From contig NZ_FOUS01000017.1 of the NCBI RefSeq assembly GCF_900114915.1, positions 110,176 through 174,175 on the forward strand: a DNA stretch of 64,000 bases, in the 5' to 3' direction. The position numbers were made by a program, and so were the translations under genes. Source of the stretch: Bradyrhizobium sp. Rc3b (GTDB lineage Bacteria > Pseudomonadota > Alphaproteobacteria > Rhizobiales > Xanthobacteraceae). How positions within the stretch are numbered: position 1 is the stretch's first letter; each line of letters opens with the position of its first letter. Positions 1 to 10,024 of the stretch are shown in pieces. The notes under the pieces are model-generated. The model made no database searches. It saw only the letters and a program-made list of their open reading frames with translations, and had not been told where the DNA came from.

Positions 1-584
1 GCGACGTAGGCCTCGTAGCCGATATAGTTGGGCAGATGCGCGTGAGTGTCGCCGACCTTCGCCGCCGCCATCACATTGGCGACGGTCGCATGATCGACGA
101 AATTGTGCCCGACCTCGGCTGCCGGCGCAGTATCACAACGACCGACGCAGGGCGCGCGCACCACACGGATGCCAGGGCCGCTTGCGCTTTGCAGATCCTC
201 GAGCAGCTTCTCACCGCCGAGCATCGCACAGGTCAGGGAGTCACAGACGCGGATCGTCAGCGGGGCGATATCCGGCTCGCCCTCCTTCACCACGTCGAAA
301 TGCGCGTAGAACGTCGCGGTCTCGAACACTTCGGCGAAAGCGAGCTTCATCTCGTCGGCGAGCGCGGCCAGATGCGCGGCCGAGATCTGATGATATCTGT
401 CCTGGATCAGGTGCAGATATTCGATCAGGAGATCACGCCGCCGCGGCCTGTCGCCGAGCAGCTGCTCGATCTCGTGCGCGGCGGTGGGATCGACCTGCCG
501 CCCCTTGGGCGTGGCCTTGGCGCGCTTGCGTCCCTCACCGGGATGCTCGAACGGGCGGACCTTGTGCACGTCGTCGTGGCTCAT
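1..584 (-). CDS. fdsB: NAD-dependent formate dehydrogenase NuoE/NuoF-like subunit, 5' part only
   Basis: The visible 194 residues carry a NuoE-type thioredoxin-like [2Fe-2S] domain. The cysteine pairs CDSLTC and CVGRC are the four expected cluster ligands. The N-terminal half has the helical NuoE signature around EVFETATFYAHFDV. In FdsABG-type formate dehydrogenases this unit passes electrons from the molybdenum/FeS subunit to NAD. The reading frame continues past the usual NuoE length into a sequence resembling the start of a NuoF domain (LPNYIGYEAY), so a NuoE-NuoF fusion is likely. The start is the ATG at 584-582. The gene leaves the window at base 1, so the NAD/FMN-binding part is not visible. 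The nearby fdhD, moeA, mobA and mobB genes support a formate dehydrogenase locus. The fusion and the symbol are inferred from partial sequence. Confidence 0.8.
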   Translation of the reverse strand, partial: MSHDDVHKVRPFEHPGEGRKRAKATPKGRQVDPTAAHEIEQLLGDRPRRRDLLIEYLHLIQDRYHQISAAHLAALADEMKLAFAEVFETATFYAHFDVVKEGEPDIAPLTIRVCDSLTCAMLGGEKLLEDLQSASGPGIRVVRAPCVGRCDTAPAAEVGHNFVDHATVANVMAAAKVGDTHAHLPNYIGYEAYV

Positions 585-868
585 CGATTCGTCTCGATCT
601 CGTCTTTTAGAACGACTCCAGTTCTAGCTCCTGGCATGCCAGATGCCAAGCAAATTATCATGCTCACGGAAGCAGTTAAGCGCAGCCCAAGGGCAACCCT
701 GGATCGCTGCCCGGACACGACCTTGCGTTCGTCCAACGCGCCAATCGATAGAACGAAGCCTGAATTGGTCTGGAGATCAATAAAGGCTTCCTATGCTGCG
801 ATAGCGAAATCGTATCGAGCTCCGCTCCGAGGCTGCAGGTGACCTCTCCGTGCCCCGATGCTGACGGG

Positions 869-1150
869 TCAGCTCTTGCCCATGCACTCCTCGATATAGA
901 ACCAGCGATCGTCGCCCGCGAGGCCCTTGGCCTTCACGTCCTTGCGGCACTCCTTAAGCTTCGGCTTGTTGGCGCTCCACTTGGCCTTCATGTCCTTGAG
1001 CTTCTGCGCGGTCAGCTTGATCTTGCCGGGCTTGGCCTCGGTCGCGGCGGGCGGCGTTACAGCCGGTGCCGCGGCGGTTTGTGCGGATACGGATTGCAGG
1101 GCGCCGGCGACGAGCAGCACGGCGGCTGCACAAACGAGCTTACGAACCAT
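869..1150 (-). CDS. Small secreted PsiF-like protein
   Basis: This encodes 93 residues. An N-terminal signal peptide ends near VSAQT, and a short Ala/Pro linker follows. The mature part is lysine-rich, with three cysteines and the pattern KECRKDVKAKGL. This resembles the small periplasmic PsiF-repeat family, whose function is unknown. The start at 1150 has a strong GGGGG-type ribosome site about 6 bases upstream. Longer in-frame starts would read through the intergenic region and lose the signal peptide. It lies between the formate dehydrogenase gene and the carrier gene on the same strand. Family assignment is by pattern only. Confidence 0.7.
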   Translation of the reverse strand: MVRKLVCAAAVLLVAGALQSVSAQTAAAPAVTPPAATEAKPGKIKLTAQKLKDMKAKWSANKPKLKECRKDVKAKGLAGDDRWFYIEECMGKS

Positions 1151-1233
1151 CGAATTCCCCCAGGGAAGTTTTGAAACAGTCGAAATGAGCGGCGGGAGCG
1201 CCATGGTGCGCTCCCGCCGCGATGAACGTGCGA

Positions 1234-2886
1234 TCAGAAGATCTTGACCGCGCTCTCCAGCGTCTTCCAGACGCCCCAAGCCAGCGGCACGCCGACAAAG
1301 GCCCAGAACAGCGCCGCATTGGCATCCAGACCGCCCTTGCCGATGCCGAACGAGCCGTGCTGGACCGACGCCTCGCTCTTCGCACTGGCCGCCTGCAGGC
1401 GGGCCACCTCCTCGTGGCTCATGTTCCACTTCGGATCGACCGGCTTGATCAGGTAGTTGCAGATCAAACCGGCGATCAGCATGGCACACAGGATGTACAT
1501 CGTCGTGTTGTAGAGCTGATCACGCGGCACGCCGGCCGCGAGCTGGAACTCGCGGATGTAGTTGACCACGACCGGACCGATGATGCCGGCAGTCGACCAT
1601 GCCGTCAGCAACCGGCCATGGATGGCGCCGACGAACTGGGTGCCGAACATGTCGGCAAGATAGGCCGGCACCGTCGCGAAGCCGCCGCCATACATCGACA
1701 GGATGATGCCGAATCCGAGCACGAACAGCAGTTTCGACCCCATCGCCGCGAAGGTGGGCGCCAGCGCGTAGAGCACGATGCCGAGGATGAAGAACGTGTA
1801 GTAGGTGTTCTTGCGCCCCATGAGGTCCGACATCGACGCCCAGAAGAACCGGCCGCCGATATTGAACAGCGACAGCAGGCCGGCGAAGCCGGCGGCGATC
1901 GCCGCGATCGATGCCTTCTGTTCGACCGAAAGCTGGCTGAACGTCAGCTCCGGATGCCCGATCAACTTGCCGGCGAAGATTTCCTGGAGCATGGGCGAGG
2001 CCATGCCGATCACACCGATACCCGCCGAGACGTTCAAGCAGAGCACCCACCAGATCAGCCAGAATTGCGGCGTCTTGTGCGCGTTGTTGAGGTGCACATG
2101 GTGCTCGGTGATCATCGACTTCTTCTCGCTTGGCGGCGTCCAGCCATCAGGCTGCCAGCCGGGCGGCGTCACCCGATACGAAAAGGCACCGATCGTCATG
2201 AAGATGAAATAGATCACGCCCATCACGACGAAGGTCTGCCAGACGCCGACATCCGTTGCGGTCTTGAAGTAGTTGATCAGCAGATTGGCGAGCGGCGCAC
2301 CGATCATCGCACCACCGCCAAACCCCATGATGGCCATGCCCGTCGCCATGCCGCGGCGATCGGGGAACCATTTGATGAGCGTCGACACCGGCGAGATATA
2401 GCCGAGGCCGAGCCCGACGCCGCCGATGACGCCGGCCCCGAGCCACATGATCCAGAGTTGATGGACGTAGACGCCGAAGGCGCCGATCAGCAGGCCGCCG
2501 CCCCAGCAAAGCGCGGCAACGAAACCTGCCTTGCGCGGGCCGGCACGCTCGAGCCAACCGCCCCAAATCGCGGCAGAGACGCCGAGCAGGACGAAGAACA
2601 GCGTGTACATCCAGCCGAGGCTTGCGACCTTCCAATCGCAGGTCGTGGTGAACAGCTCCTGCCACAGCGAGATGTCGGGGCAAGCCTTGCTCTGCGTGAT
2701 GCCGATCGAGCGCGACAGCGGCAGCCAGAACACCGAGAAGCCGTAGGCCATGCCGATGCAGAGATGGATGCACAGCGCGGCCGGCGGCACCAGCCAGCGA
2801 TTGAACCCGGCCTTCGCGATCGTGCGTTCACGATCGAGGAAGCCGGAAGCACCAACCGGTGCAAGAACGGTATCGGCAGTTGTCAT
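1234..2886 (-). CDS. MFS transporter, oxalate/formate antiporter (OFA) family
   Basis: This is a 550-residue polytopic inner-membrane protein with about twelve hydrophobic segments. An early CIHLCIGMAYGFSVFWLPLS segment and a GGWLERAGPRKAGF loop match the OFA family, whose best known member is the oxalate:formate exchanger OxlT. A central loop of roughly 70 residues (around GWQPDGWTPPSEKKS) separates the two halves. The start is taken at ATG 2886 because GGGAGGG lies about 8 bases before it; ATG 2892 is also possible. Upstream are a perfect sigma-54 promoter and two palindromic activator sites, so expression probably depends on the adjacent sensor kinase and NtrC-type regulator. Substrate is inferred from family and from formate dehydrogenase genes on both sides. 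Confidence 0.87.
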   Translation of the reverse strand: MTTADTVLAPVGASGFLDRERTIAKAGFNRWLVPPAALCIHLCIGMAYGFSVFWLPLSRSIGITQSKACPDISLWQELFTTTCDWKVASLGWMYTLFFVLLGVSAAIWGGWLERAGPRKAGFVAALCWGGGLLIGAFGVYVHQLWIMWLGAGVIGGVGLGLGYISPVSTLIKWFPDRRGMATGMAIMGFGGGAMIGAPLANLLINYFKTATDVGVWQTFVVMGVIYFIFMTIGAFSYRVTPPGWQPDGWTPPSEKKSMITEHHVHLNNAHKTPQFWLIWWVLCLNVSAGIGVIGMASPMLQEIFAGKLIGHPELTFSQLSVEQKASIAAIAAGFAGLLSLFNIGGRFFWASMSDLMGRKNTYYTFFILGIVLYALAPTFAAMGSKLLFVLGFGIILSMYGGGFATVPAYLADMFGTQFVGAIHGRLLTAWSTAGIIGPVVVNYIREFQLAAGVPRDQLYNTTMYILCAMLIAGLICNYLIKPVDPKWNMSHEEVARLQAASAKSEASVQHGSFGIGKGGLDANAALFWAFVGVPLAWGVWKTLESAVKIF

Positions 2887-3126
2887 AAGCATTCCCTCCC
2901 AAGCGCGGCCTTGCCGGCATATCGGTTTGAGACCGGTCGTGTGCGTGCTTTCAGCCGCGCATGACAGGTCGGACTTCATTCATGCCGAAGTGGAATCGTC
3001 TGGTGCGCATCCGTCTTGTGCGCCGGGCAAGCAACTGATCGCGGGCGATGTCCCTTCGCCTCGCAAGCAGCGTTGCCTTGACGGCTATCGCGCCCTCGTC
3101 CCCCTCAACACCCTGTCTTGAGAAGA
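2887..3126. other. Long leader of the OFA carrier gene
   Basis: About 240 bases lie between the sigma-54 promoter and the carrier start. I see no convincing gene. An in-frame extension of the carrier to 2979 exists but has no better ribosome site. No clear riboswitch or terminator was recognised. Confidence 0.5.
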
Positions 3127-3141
3127 GCAACGCGCGTGCCA
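3127..3141 (-). promoter_or_regulatory. Sigma-54 (RpoN) promoter of the OFA carrier gene
   Basis: On the minus strand the 15 bases read TGGCACGCGCGTTGC. They match the -24/-12 consensus TGGCACG-N4-TTGC exactly, with the GG and GC doublets correctly spaced. It points at the carrier gene, whose start is about 240 bases downstream. It pairs with activator-like palindromes at 3194-3228 and with an NtrC-family regulator encoded at 5248-6681. Confidence 0.85.
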
Positions 3142-3193
3142 GAAGTCGCATCGTGACGATTCAACGACTTCCCGCAGCGCAACGTGCCGCGCC

Positions 3194-3228
3194 GGACAGA
3201 ATGTCCCGACTCCAAGGACAAAATGTCC
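3194..3228. promoter_or_regulatory. Two palindromic upstream activator sites for the NtrC-type regulator
   Basis: There are two perfect 13-base inverted repeats: GGACA-GAA-TGTCC at 3194-3206 and GGACA-AAA-TGTCC at 3216-3228. They are 22 bases apart centre to centre, which puts them on the same face of the helix. They lie about 55-100 bases upstream of the sigma-54 promoter, directly after the sensor kinase stop codon. That is the classic layout for cooperative binding of an enhancer-binding protein. The likely ligand is the regulator encoded at 5248-6681; this is inference. Confidence 0.8.
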
Positions 3229-3230
3229 AA

Positions 3231-5247
3231 TCAGGTCGCCTCGGGCAGCCACATCGTGAAGGTACTCCCGGAACCGAGGTGGCTTTCCGCCGTGATCTGT
3301 CCGCCCTGGCGCTTGATCAGCGTCTGGCTGATGGAGAGGCCCAGTCCGGTGCCTTGCCGCCGTTTGGTGGTGTAGAAGGGGTCGAATATCTTTTCGATCA
3401 CGTCTGCGCTCATGCCGATTCCGGTATCAGTGACCTCGATGGCGACGCCTTGATGGCCGTCGCGCTCGGCATCGAAGGAGCGGAGCGTCAGGGTTCCGCC
3501 GTCCGGCATGGCGTGGATCGCGTTGACGATGAGATTGACCAGGACCTGCTGCAGCTCGTTCCGGTTCATCAGCACGAGCCGGCTGGCGCGATCGTCCCTG
3601 ACCACGGCGATCTCGGTCTTGTTCAGAAGATGCTGCACCAGCGGCAGACAATCGGAGATGACGCTCGTCGGCGCATGGCGCTCGACATAACCGGCATATT
3701 CCTCCGGCCTTGCAAACTGCAGCAGCTTGGTCACGATCTGGCTGATGCGGTGAATCTGCTCGTCGAGCAGGCGAAACTCGACCTTCGCCTTGTCGGCATC
3801 GGCCCCGAACACGCTGCGGATGACGTCGAGATTGCCCTGCATCACCGCGATCGGATTGTTGATCTCGTGCGCAACGCCGGCGGTGATCTCGCCGATCGCA
3901 GCCAGCTTCTCGGACATGATGAGCTGCTTGGTGGTTGCCTCGAGCTTGAGATTGGCGTGCTCGAGGTCGCGGGTGCGCTCCAGCACGCGGACGTTCAGTT
4001 CCTCATTCCACTCCCGGAGCTGCCGGTCGCGTTCCTGGATCTGGTCGAGCAGGCTGTCGAGATGAACCGCGACGCGGCCGATCTCGTCACCCAACACCGG
4101 CATCTTGGTGCGGGCGGAGAGGTTCCCGCGCTCCACCTCGCCGATCGTCGCCGTGACGCGCTCCAGCGGCATGAAGATGGAGGTCGCCCAGCGCAGGAAG
4201 ATCGGTACGGTCGCGGCGGTGATGGCAATGAACGCAGCGATGATGATCACCAACGTCTGGTATTTGGCTTCGCTGAACGGCTTCTCCAGAAAGCCGACAT
4301 AGAGCATGCCGACCCGCTTGCCATAACTGTCGACCAGCGGCTCGTAGGCGGAGATGTACCAGTCATTGACCACGAAAGCGCTGTCGAGCCAGGTGTGCCC
4401 CTCGCCCAGCACGGCCGAGCGCACCGCCGCCGACACGCGCGTGCCGAGCGCGCGCCGGCCCTCGAACAGGCGGACGTTGGTCGATATCCGCACGTCGTCC
4501 AGGAACAGCGTCGCGGTGCCCTGGCTGCCCTCCGGCAGGCTCGCCGCGCGGTAGACGAGATCGTTGATCGTGTCGATGAATTCGAGGTTCTGGTTGAGCA
4601 GCGTGCCGCCGACCAGCGCAGCGGCGCCCCCGTCAGGCAGCATCGCCCGGCTCGCCGCGTGCACGACCATGCCGCGCGTCTCCGTGCTGCGGTCGGTCGG
4701 CACCGCGTTCGGGGTCGGCACCAGGTCCAATCGCGCGCGCTCGGCCAGGGCCGGCGAAATTGCGGCGAGCTCGTCATTGCCGAAAATGTCGACGCCTGTG
4801 GCTGGGACCTGGCCCGACAGCGCCGACATGATGATCGGCCAGTCGCCTCTCGGTTGACGCTGCAGCGGGGGCGATGAGGCCAGGACGTCGCCGCGATCGT
4901 TGGTCAGGTACAGGAAATCGAGACCGATCTCCTTGCGGGTCTCGTCGAGCAGGTCCCGCAGCGAGCCGCGCGCATCCGGCGCCAGCACCTCCTGGAAGCG
5001 GGCCGACAGGCCGAGCGCCCGGATCTGGACGCCGGTCTTTTCCAGGATGCGGGCGAGATATTGATGGGCGATGGTGAGATCGCCGTTCACCTTGGAAATC
5101 AGGGCCGCGTCGAATTTTGCGTTCCAGCGATAGATTGCGACGCCGAGCAGGAGCGGCAGGATGACCAGCATCGGCAGCAGAGCGATCGCGAGCAACCGGA
5201 AGCGGACGGAGCGTCCCCGCACGAGCTCACCGCTGCGGCGGGCACCA

Positions 5248-5255
<8 letters not shown>
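3231..5255 (-). CDS. Membrane sensor histidine kinase with Cache-like periplasmic domain and HAMP
   Basis: This is a 674-residue inner-membrane kinase. TM1 (about residues 20-40) is followed by a periplasmic domain of about 290 residues of Cache type, then TM2 and a HAMP linker (ATIGEVERGNLSAR region). A short coiled coil precedes HisKA with phospho-acceptor His463 (VAHEINNP). The HATPase_c domain has N-box NLIVNAIHAMPDGG and G-boxes DTGIGM and GTGLGLS. The start is placed at ATG 5255 because it overlaps the stop of the upstream regulator as ATGTCTGA, an arrangement typical of translational coupling. Organisation resembles DctB-type kinases that sense carboxylates. With the OFA carrier next door, oxalate, formate or another small carboxylate is a reasonable but untested ligand. 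Confidence 0.92.
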
Positions 5256-6681
<1,426 letters not shown>

Positions 6682-6697
6682 GCCCGACGTCTTTGAG

Positions 6698-6773
6698 AGT
6701 CTTGGGTTTGAGGGGTCTTGGGATTGAGGGTCTTGGGTTTGAGAGTCTTGGGTTTGAGAGTCTTGGGTTTGAG
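6698..6773. repeat. Five tandem 15-bp repeats upstream of the response regulator gene
   Basis: The unit (A/G)GTCTTGGGTTTGAG occurs five times: 6698-6712, 6714-6728, 6729-6743, 6744-6758 and 6759-6773. There is one extra G after the first copy, and one copy has A for T. The array begins 17 bases upstream of the regulator ATG (6681), so it would lie in its leader or promoter. It may be a slippage-prone minisatellite. Confidence 0.9.
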
Positions 6774-6877
6774 CTCATCCACGGCACCAATCGGGGCCTT
6801 TCGCATTGCAGCGAAGTTCCGGCCGTGTCCCGCGCAGGCAACATAGTCAAACGTCGCCGCCGTGAATATTCGCCTTT

Positions 6878-7111
6878 CTACGGGGCGTCGCTCTTTTCGA
6901 CCAGGAACACGATGCGCGCCTCGTTGCGTTCGGTGATCTCGACCTTGTCGCCGGTCTCGCGGATCAGGTTTGGAATGTCAATCACCGACAAGGGATCGGT
7001 GCAGTGGACCTCGAGCTGATCGCCCGGCTGTAACGGCTTGAGCGCCTTGCGCGTCTTCAGGGCGGGCAGCGGGCATTTCAGTCCGGTGAGATCGAGCGTC
7101 GTTCTGGTCAT
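6878..7111 (-). CDS. TusA/SirA-like sulfur-carrier protein
   Basis: This is a 77-residue protein of the TusA/YedF fold. The hallmark CPLPAL (Cys-Pro-x-Pro) motif falls near residue 14, inside LDLTGLKCPLPALKTRKAL. The cysteine of this family carries persulfide sulfur in thiolation, tRNA modification and sulfur delivery to molybdoenzymes. Full length matches the family (about 75-85 residues). It stands upstream of the regulator genes and just downstream of moeA on the same strand. That fits sulfur supply for formate dehydrogenase maturation together with FdhD, though a role in general sulfur trafficking is equally possible. Confidence 0.88.
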   Translation of the reverse strand: MTRTTLDLTGLKCPLPALKTRKALKPLQPGDQLEVHCTDPLSVIDIPNLIRETGDKVEITERNEARIVFLVEKSDAP

Positions 7112-7156
7112 GGGCGCAACATGGCGGGACCGATCGATGGCGTCAACGAGAGGCCG

Positions 7157-8413
7157 CTAGAGCAGATCGGCGTAGGACAAAAAACCTACGGCCTGCCCCG
7201 GCTCGACGCCCGTGATGCTCTCACCGAGCTCGACGAGGCCGTCGGTCTCGACCAGCGAGGACAACAGCCCGGCCCCTTCGCGCGGAAACTTCACCGCCTC
7301 CAGCGTACCGTCCTCCGCCCGCCGCAAGGAGACGCGAACATATTCGCGCCGGCCTGCCTTCTTCTTGTAGGTGAAAACCGCCCGCAGGGGGATCGGCAGA
7401 AGCGGCTCCGGCAGCCCCCCGGCGAGCGCCAGCACTGTCGGCCGCACCACATGGACGAAGGTGACGAAGCTCGCGACGGGATTGCCCGGCAATCCGATCA
7501 GCGGCGTGCCGTCGATGATACCCATCGCCACGGGACGGCCAGGCTTGATCGCCATCCGCCACAGCACCAGCGAGCCGATGCTCTCGACCGCCGCCTTGAC
7601 GTGGTCCTCCTCGCCGGTCGAGACGCCGCCGGTGGTGAGGATCAGGTCATGATCACCGGCCACCTGCTTCAAGCCATTGCCGAGCGAAGTCCGCTCGTCG
7701 CGCAAGATGCCGAGATCGCTGACCTCGCAGCCGAGCCGGCGCAGCATCGCCATCAGCATGAAGCGGTTGGAATCGAACAGTTGCGAAGCCGCGCGCGGCT
7801 CGCCGGGCGAGGCCAACTCGTCGCCGGTCGAGAACACGGCAACGCGAATGCGCCTGATGACGTCGAGACTGACAAGACCGAACGCCGCGGCGAGCGCGAC
7901 ATGCTGCGGCCGCAAGCGCTGGCCGGCGCGCAGCGCGACGTGCCCTTTCGGGATGTCCTCGCCGGCGGGGCGAACATTGGCACCGGGCTTCAGCCCCGGC
8001 GGCAGCACGATCCTGCCGGAATCGTCGATGCGGACGTCCTCCTGCATGAAGACGGTTTCGGCATCCGGCGGCATCGGCGCGCCCGTGAAAATGCGCGCGG
8101 TATGGCCGGGCTTGATCGGCGCCTGTGCGAGGCCGCCGGCCTGGATGCGGCCGTCGAGCGGGAACGCCCGCTCCGCGCCTTCAGGAATGTCGCCGTTGCG
8201 CACGGCGTAGCCGTCGACGGCCGAGTTGGTGAAGGGCGGCAGCGGCAAGGGCGCTGCGACATCGCGCGCCAGCACGCGCCCGTCTGCGTCGATGAGCGCC
8301 ACCGTCTCCAGATCTGCGATCGCGTTGACGCGCGTCGTGATGAGACCAACGGCCTCGTCGACCGACATCATCGGGCCGCCGAAGGCAAAGCAATCGTCCG
8401 AGAGTTGCGCCAT
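7157..8413 (-). CDS. moeA: Molybdopterin molybdenumtransferase MoeA
   Basis: This 418-residue protein has the complete MoeA layout: an N-terminal domain with PPFTNSAVDGYAVR, a middle MoCF-binding domain with FSTGDEL, DSNR, TTGGVSTGEEDHV and PGNPVA, and a C-terminal beta barrel. MoeA inserts molybdate into adenylylated molybdopterin in the cytosol. It is followed 10 bases upstream in transcription order by mobB, so the two are likely cotranscribed. Two more MoeA-like genes occur within 7 kb (11043-13004 and 13006-14112). This copy looks the most canonical. Confidence 0.95.
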   Translation of the reverse strand: MAQLSDDCFAFGGPMMSVDEAVGLITTRVNAIADLETVALIDADGRVLARDVAAPLPLPPFTNSAVDGYAVRNGDIPEGAERAFPLDGRIQAGGLAQAPIKPGHTARIFTGAPMPPDAETVFMQEDVRIDDSGRIVLPPGLKPGANVRPAGEDIPKGHVALRAGQRLRPQHVALAAAFGLVSLDVIRRIRVAVFSTGDELASPGEPRAASQLFDSNRFMLMAMLRRLGCEVSDLGILRDERTSLGNGLKQVAGDHDLILTTGGVSTGEEDHVKAAVESIGSLVLWRMAIKPGRPVAMGIIDGTPLIGLPGNPVASFVTFVHVVRPTVLALAGGLPEPLLPIPLRAVFTYKKKAGRREYVRVSLRRAEDGTLEAVKFPREGAGLLSSLVETDGLVELGESITGVEPGQAVGFLSYADLL

Positions 8414-8422
8414 GGTGCCTCG

Positions 8423-8950
8423 TCAGCGTATCGCGGCGCTTTTCGCCACCGCTTCCTCGACCGGCATCGCGGCGCGCAGCAGCAACGCCGCAGCTGCCGC
8501 GACATCGTCGAGATGGACAGTCGGCAGCTTGGTGTCAATGGCGGTGTCGGCCGCGATCCCGGCAATCCCGGGATCGTCGGGAAACAGCAACGGCTTGCCG
8601 TTCGCCGCGCGATGCACCTCGATCTTGCGATGCGGCTCGCGCTTGAAGCCCTCGACCACGACGAGATCGACCGCGGAAAGCTTGTTCAGGAGCTCCGGCA
8701 GCCGCGGCTCCGCCGCCCCGCGCAGTTCGTGCATCAGGGCCCAGCGGTTTGACGACGCAACCAGCACCTCGGCCGCGCCGGCCTCGCGATGGCGCCAGGA
8801 ATCCTTGCCGGGCACGTCGACGTCGAACTGGTGATGCGCATGCTTGATGACCGAGACGCGCAGCCCTTGCGCGTTGAAATGCGGGATCAGCCGCGTCAAC
8901 AGCGTGGTCTTGCCCGCACCGCTCCAGCCTGCAAGGCCGATGACTTTCAT
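8423..8950 (-). CDS. mobB: Molybdopterin-guanine dinucleotide biosynthesis adaptor MobB
   Basis: This 175-residue P-loop protein has Walker A GWSGAGKTTL near the N-terminus, the MobB sequence VSVIKHAHHQFDVDVPGKDS, and VVVEGFKREPH (Walker B-like). MobB binds GTP and helps MobA make the guanine dinucleotide form of the molybdenum cofactor. It lies directly upstream of moeA on the same strand with a 9-base gap. MobA is encoded nearby on the other strand at 10005-10646. Confidence 0.93.
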   Translation of the reverse strand: MKVIGLAGWSGAGKTTLLTRLIPHFNAQGLRVSVIKHAHHQFDVDVPGKDSWRHREAGAAEVLVASSNRWALMHELRGAAEPRLPELLNKLSAVDLVVVEGFKREPHRKIEVHRAANGKPLLFPDDPGIAGIAADTAIDTKLPTVHLDDVAAAAALLLRAAMPVEEAVAKSAAIR

Positions 8951-9005
8951 TCCAGCTCCGTGTCCGCGAGCGACTTGGTTTTGGTGGAACCGCTATCCCT
9001 TCCCG

Positions 9006-9059
9006 TCATTGCGAGCGAAGCGAAGCAATCCAAACTCCTCGCTTCGCTCCTCGCAATGA
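9006..9059. repeat. REP-like palindromic element
   Basis: Two imperfect arms face each other. TCATTGCGAGCGAAGCGA lies on the left and TCGCTTCGCTCCTCGCAATGA on the right, with about 14 bases between. The arms can form a strong hairpin. It sits in the short gap between divergent mobB and fdhD. Its sequence is the widespread bradyrhizobial kind of intergenic palindrome, judged from memory. Confidence 0.75.
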
Positions 9060-9133
9060 TGACCGGAGGCATTTCGTTTTCCGTCAGCATGCTTATATCG
9101 GCTTGACCCGAATGTCATGCTAACCTCGCCGCC

Positions 9134-10024
9134 ATGATGAAGATCGACAAAGCCCCGGTGCCCCTGATCGTCCCCAACCCGGACGACCCGCGCCTGACCC
9201 AGAGCGTGACCGGGACCGACCAGACCGGCGCCAGGGTCGAGATCAAGGTACCGATGGAGCGGCCGCTGACGCTCTACCTGAACTCCCAGGAGATCGTCAC
9301 CATGATGACGATCGGCGATTACCCCGAATATCTGGCGCTCGGCTACCTGCTGAACCAGAACATGCTGAAATATAATGACGTGGTCACCGAGGTCGAATAC
9401 GACGACGACCTCCAGGTGGTCGTGGTGCGCACCACACACCACACCAATTTCGAGGCCAAGCTGAAGAAGCGCACGCAGACCTCGGGCTGCGCGCAGGGCA
9501 CCGCCTTCGGCGATCTGCTCGAGGCGGTCGAGAGCGTCGCGCTGCCGAAGGCCGAGCTGCGCACGTCCTGGCTGTACCAGATGACGCAGACCATCAACAC
9601 CATGCCCTCGCTCTATCTCGAGGCCGGCGCGATCCATGGCTGTGTGCTGTGCAAGGAAGGCACCCCGCTCTGCTACACCGAAGACGTCGGCCGCCACAAC
9701 GCCGTCGACAAGATCGCGGGCTGGATGTACCGCCACGGTGTCGATGCCAGCGACAAGATCCTCTACACTACGGGGCGGCTCACCTCGGAGATGGTGATCA
9801 AGACGGTCCGCATGGGAATTCCGATCCTAGTATCGCGCTCCGGCTTCACCGCCTGGGGCGTCGATCTCGCAAGACAGGTCGGGCTGACGCTGGTCGGACG
9901 CACGCGCGGCAAGCGCTTCATCGCGCTCGCGGGGAAGGAACGCATCGTCTACGATCAGGACCTCGCTTACGTCGAGGAAGAGTCGGCCAAGCACAAGCGC
10001 AAGGGTGAAGCTGGTGACGACTGA
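9134..10024 (+). CDS. fdhD: Formate dehydrogenase accessory sulfurtransferase FdhD
   Basis: This 296-residue protein belongs to the FdhD family, which passes sulfur from a cysteine desulfurase to the Mo/W-bisPGD cofactor before insertion into formate dehydrogenase. The family signature GRHNAVDKIAGW is present at about residues 187-198. Cysteines are at 119 (TSGCAQG), 170 and 173 (GCVLC), and 180. The loop that usually holds a Cys-x-x-Cys pair shows only Cys119 here, a variant worth noting. A second ATG directly after the first is an alternative start. mobA overlaps its 3' end. Confidence 0.93.
   Translation: MMKIDKAPVPLIVPNPDDPRLTQSVTGTDQTGARVEIKVPMERPLTLYLNSQEIVTMMTIGDYPEYLALGYLLNQNMLKYNDVVTEVEYDDDLQVVVVRTTHHTNFEAKLKKRTQTSGCAQGTAFGDLLEAVESVALPKAELRTSWLYQMTQTINTMPSLYLEAGAIHGCVLCKEGTPLCYTEDVGRHNAVDKIAGWMYRHGVDASDKILYTTGRLTSEMVIKTVRMGIPILVSRSGFTAWGVDLARQVGLTLVGRTRGKRFIALAGKERIVYDQDLAYVEEESAKHKRKGEAGDD

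Noticed and set aside
36..842. Long plus-strand open frame over the left edge
   Set aside because: It is antisense to the formate dehydrogenase subunit gene, which has clear iron-sulfur motifs on the minus strand.
3048..4877. 609-codon plus-strand open frame
   Set aside because: It lies opposite the sensor kinase gene and has an Asp/His/Arg-rich composition typical of antisense frames in GC-rich DNA.
7121..8752. 543-codon plus-strand open frame
   Set aside because: Antisense to moeA and mobB; no recognisable motif.
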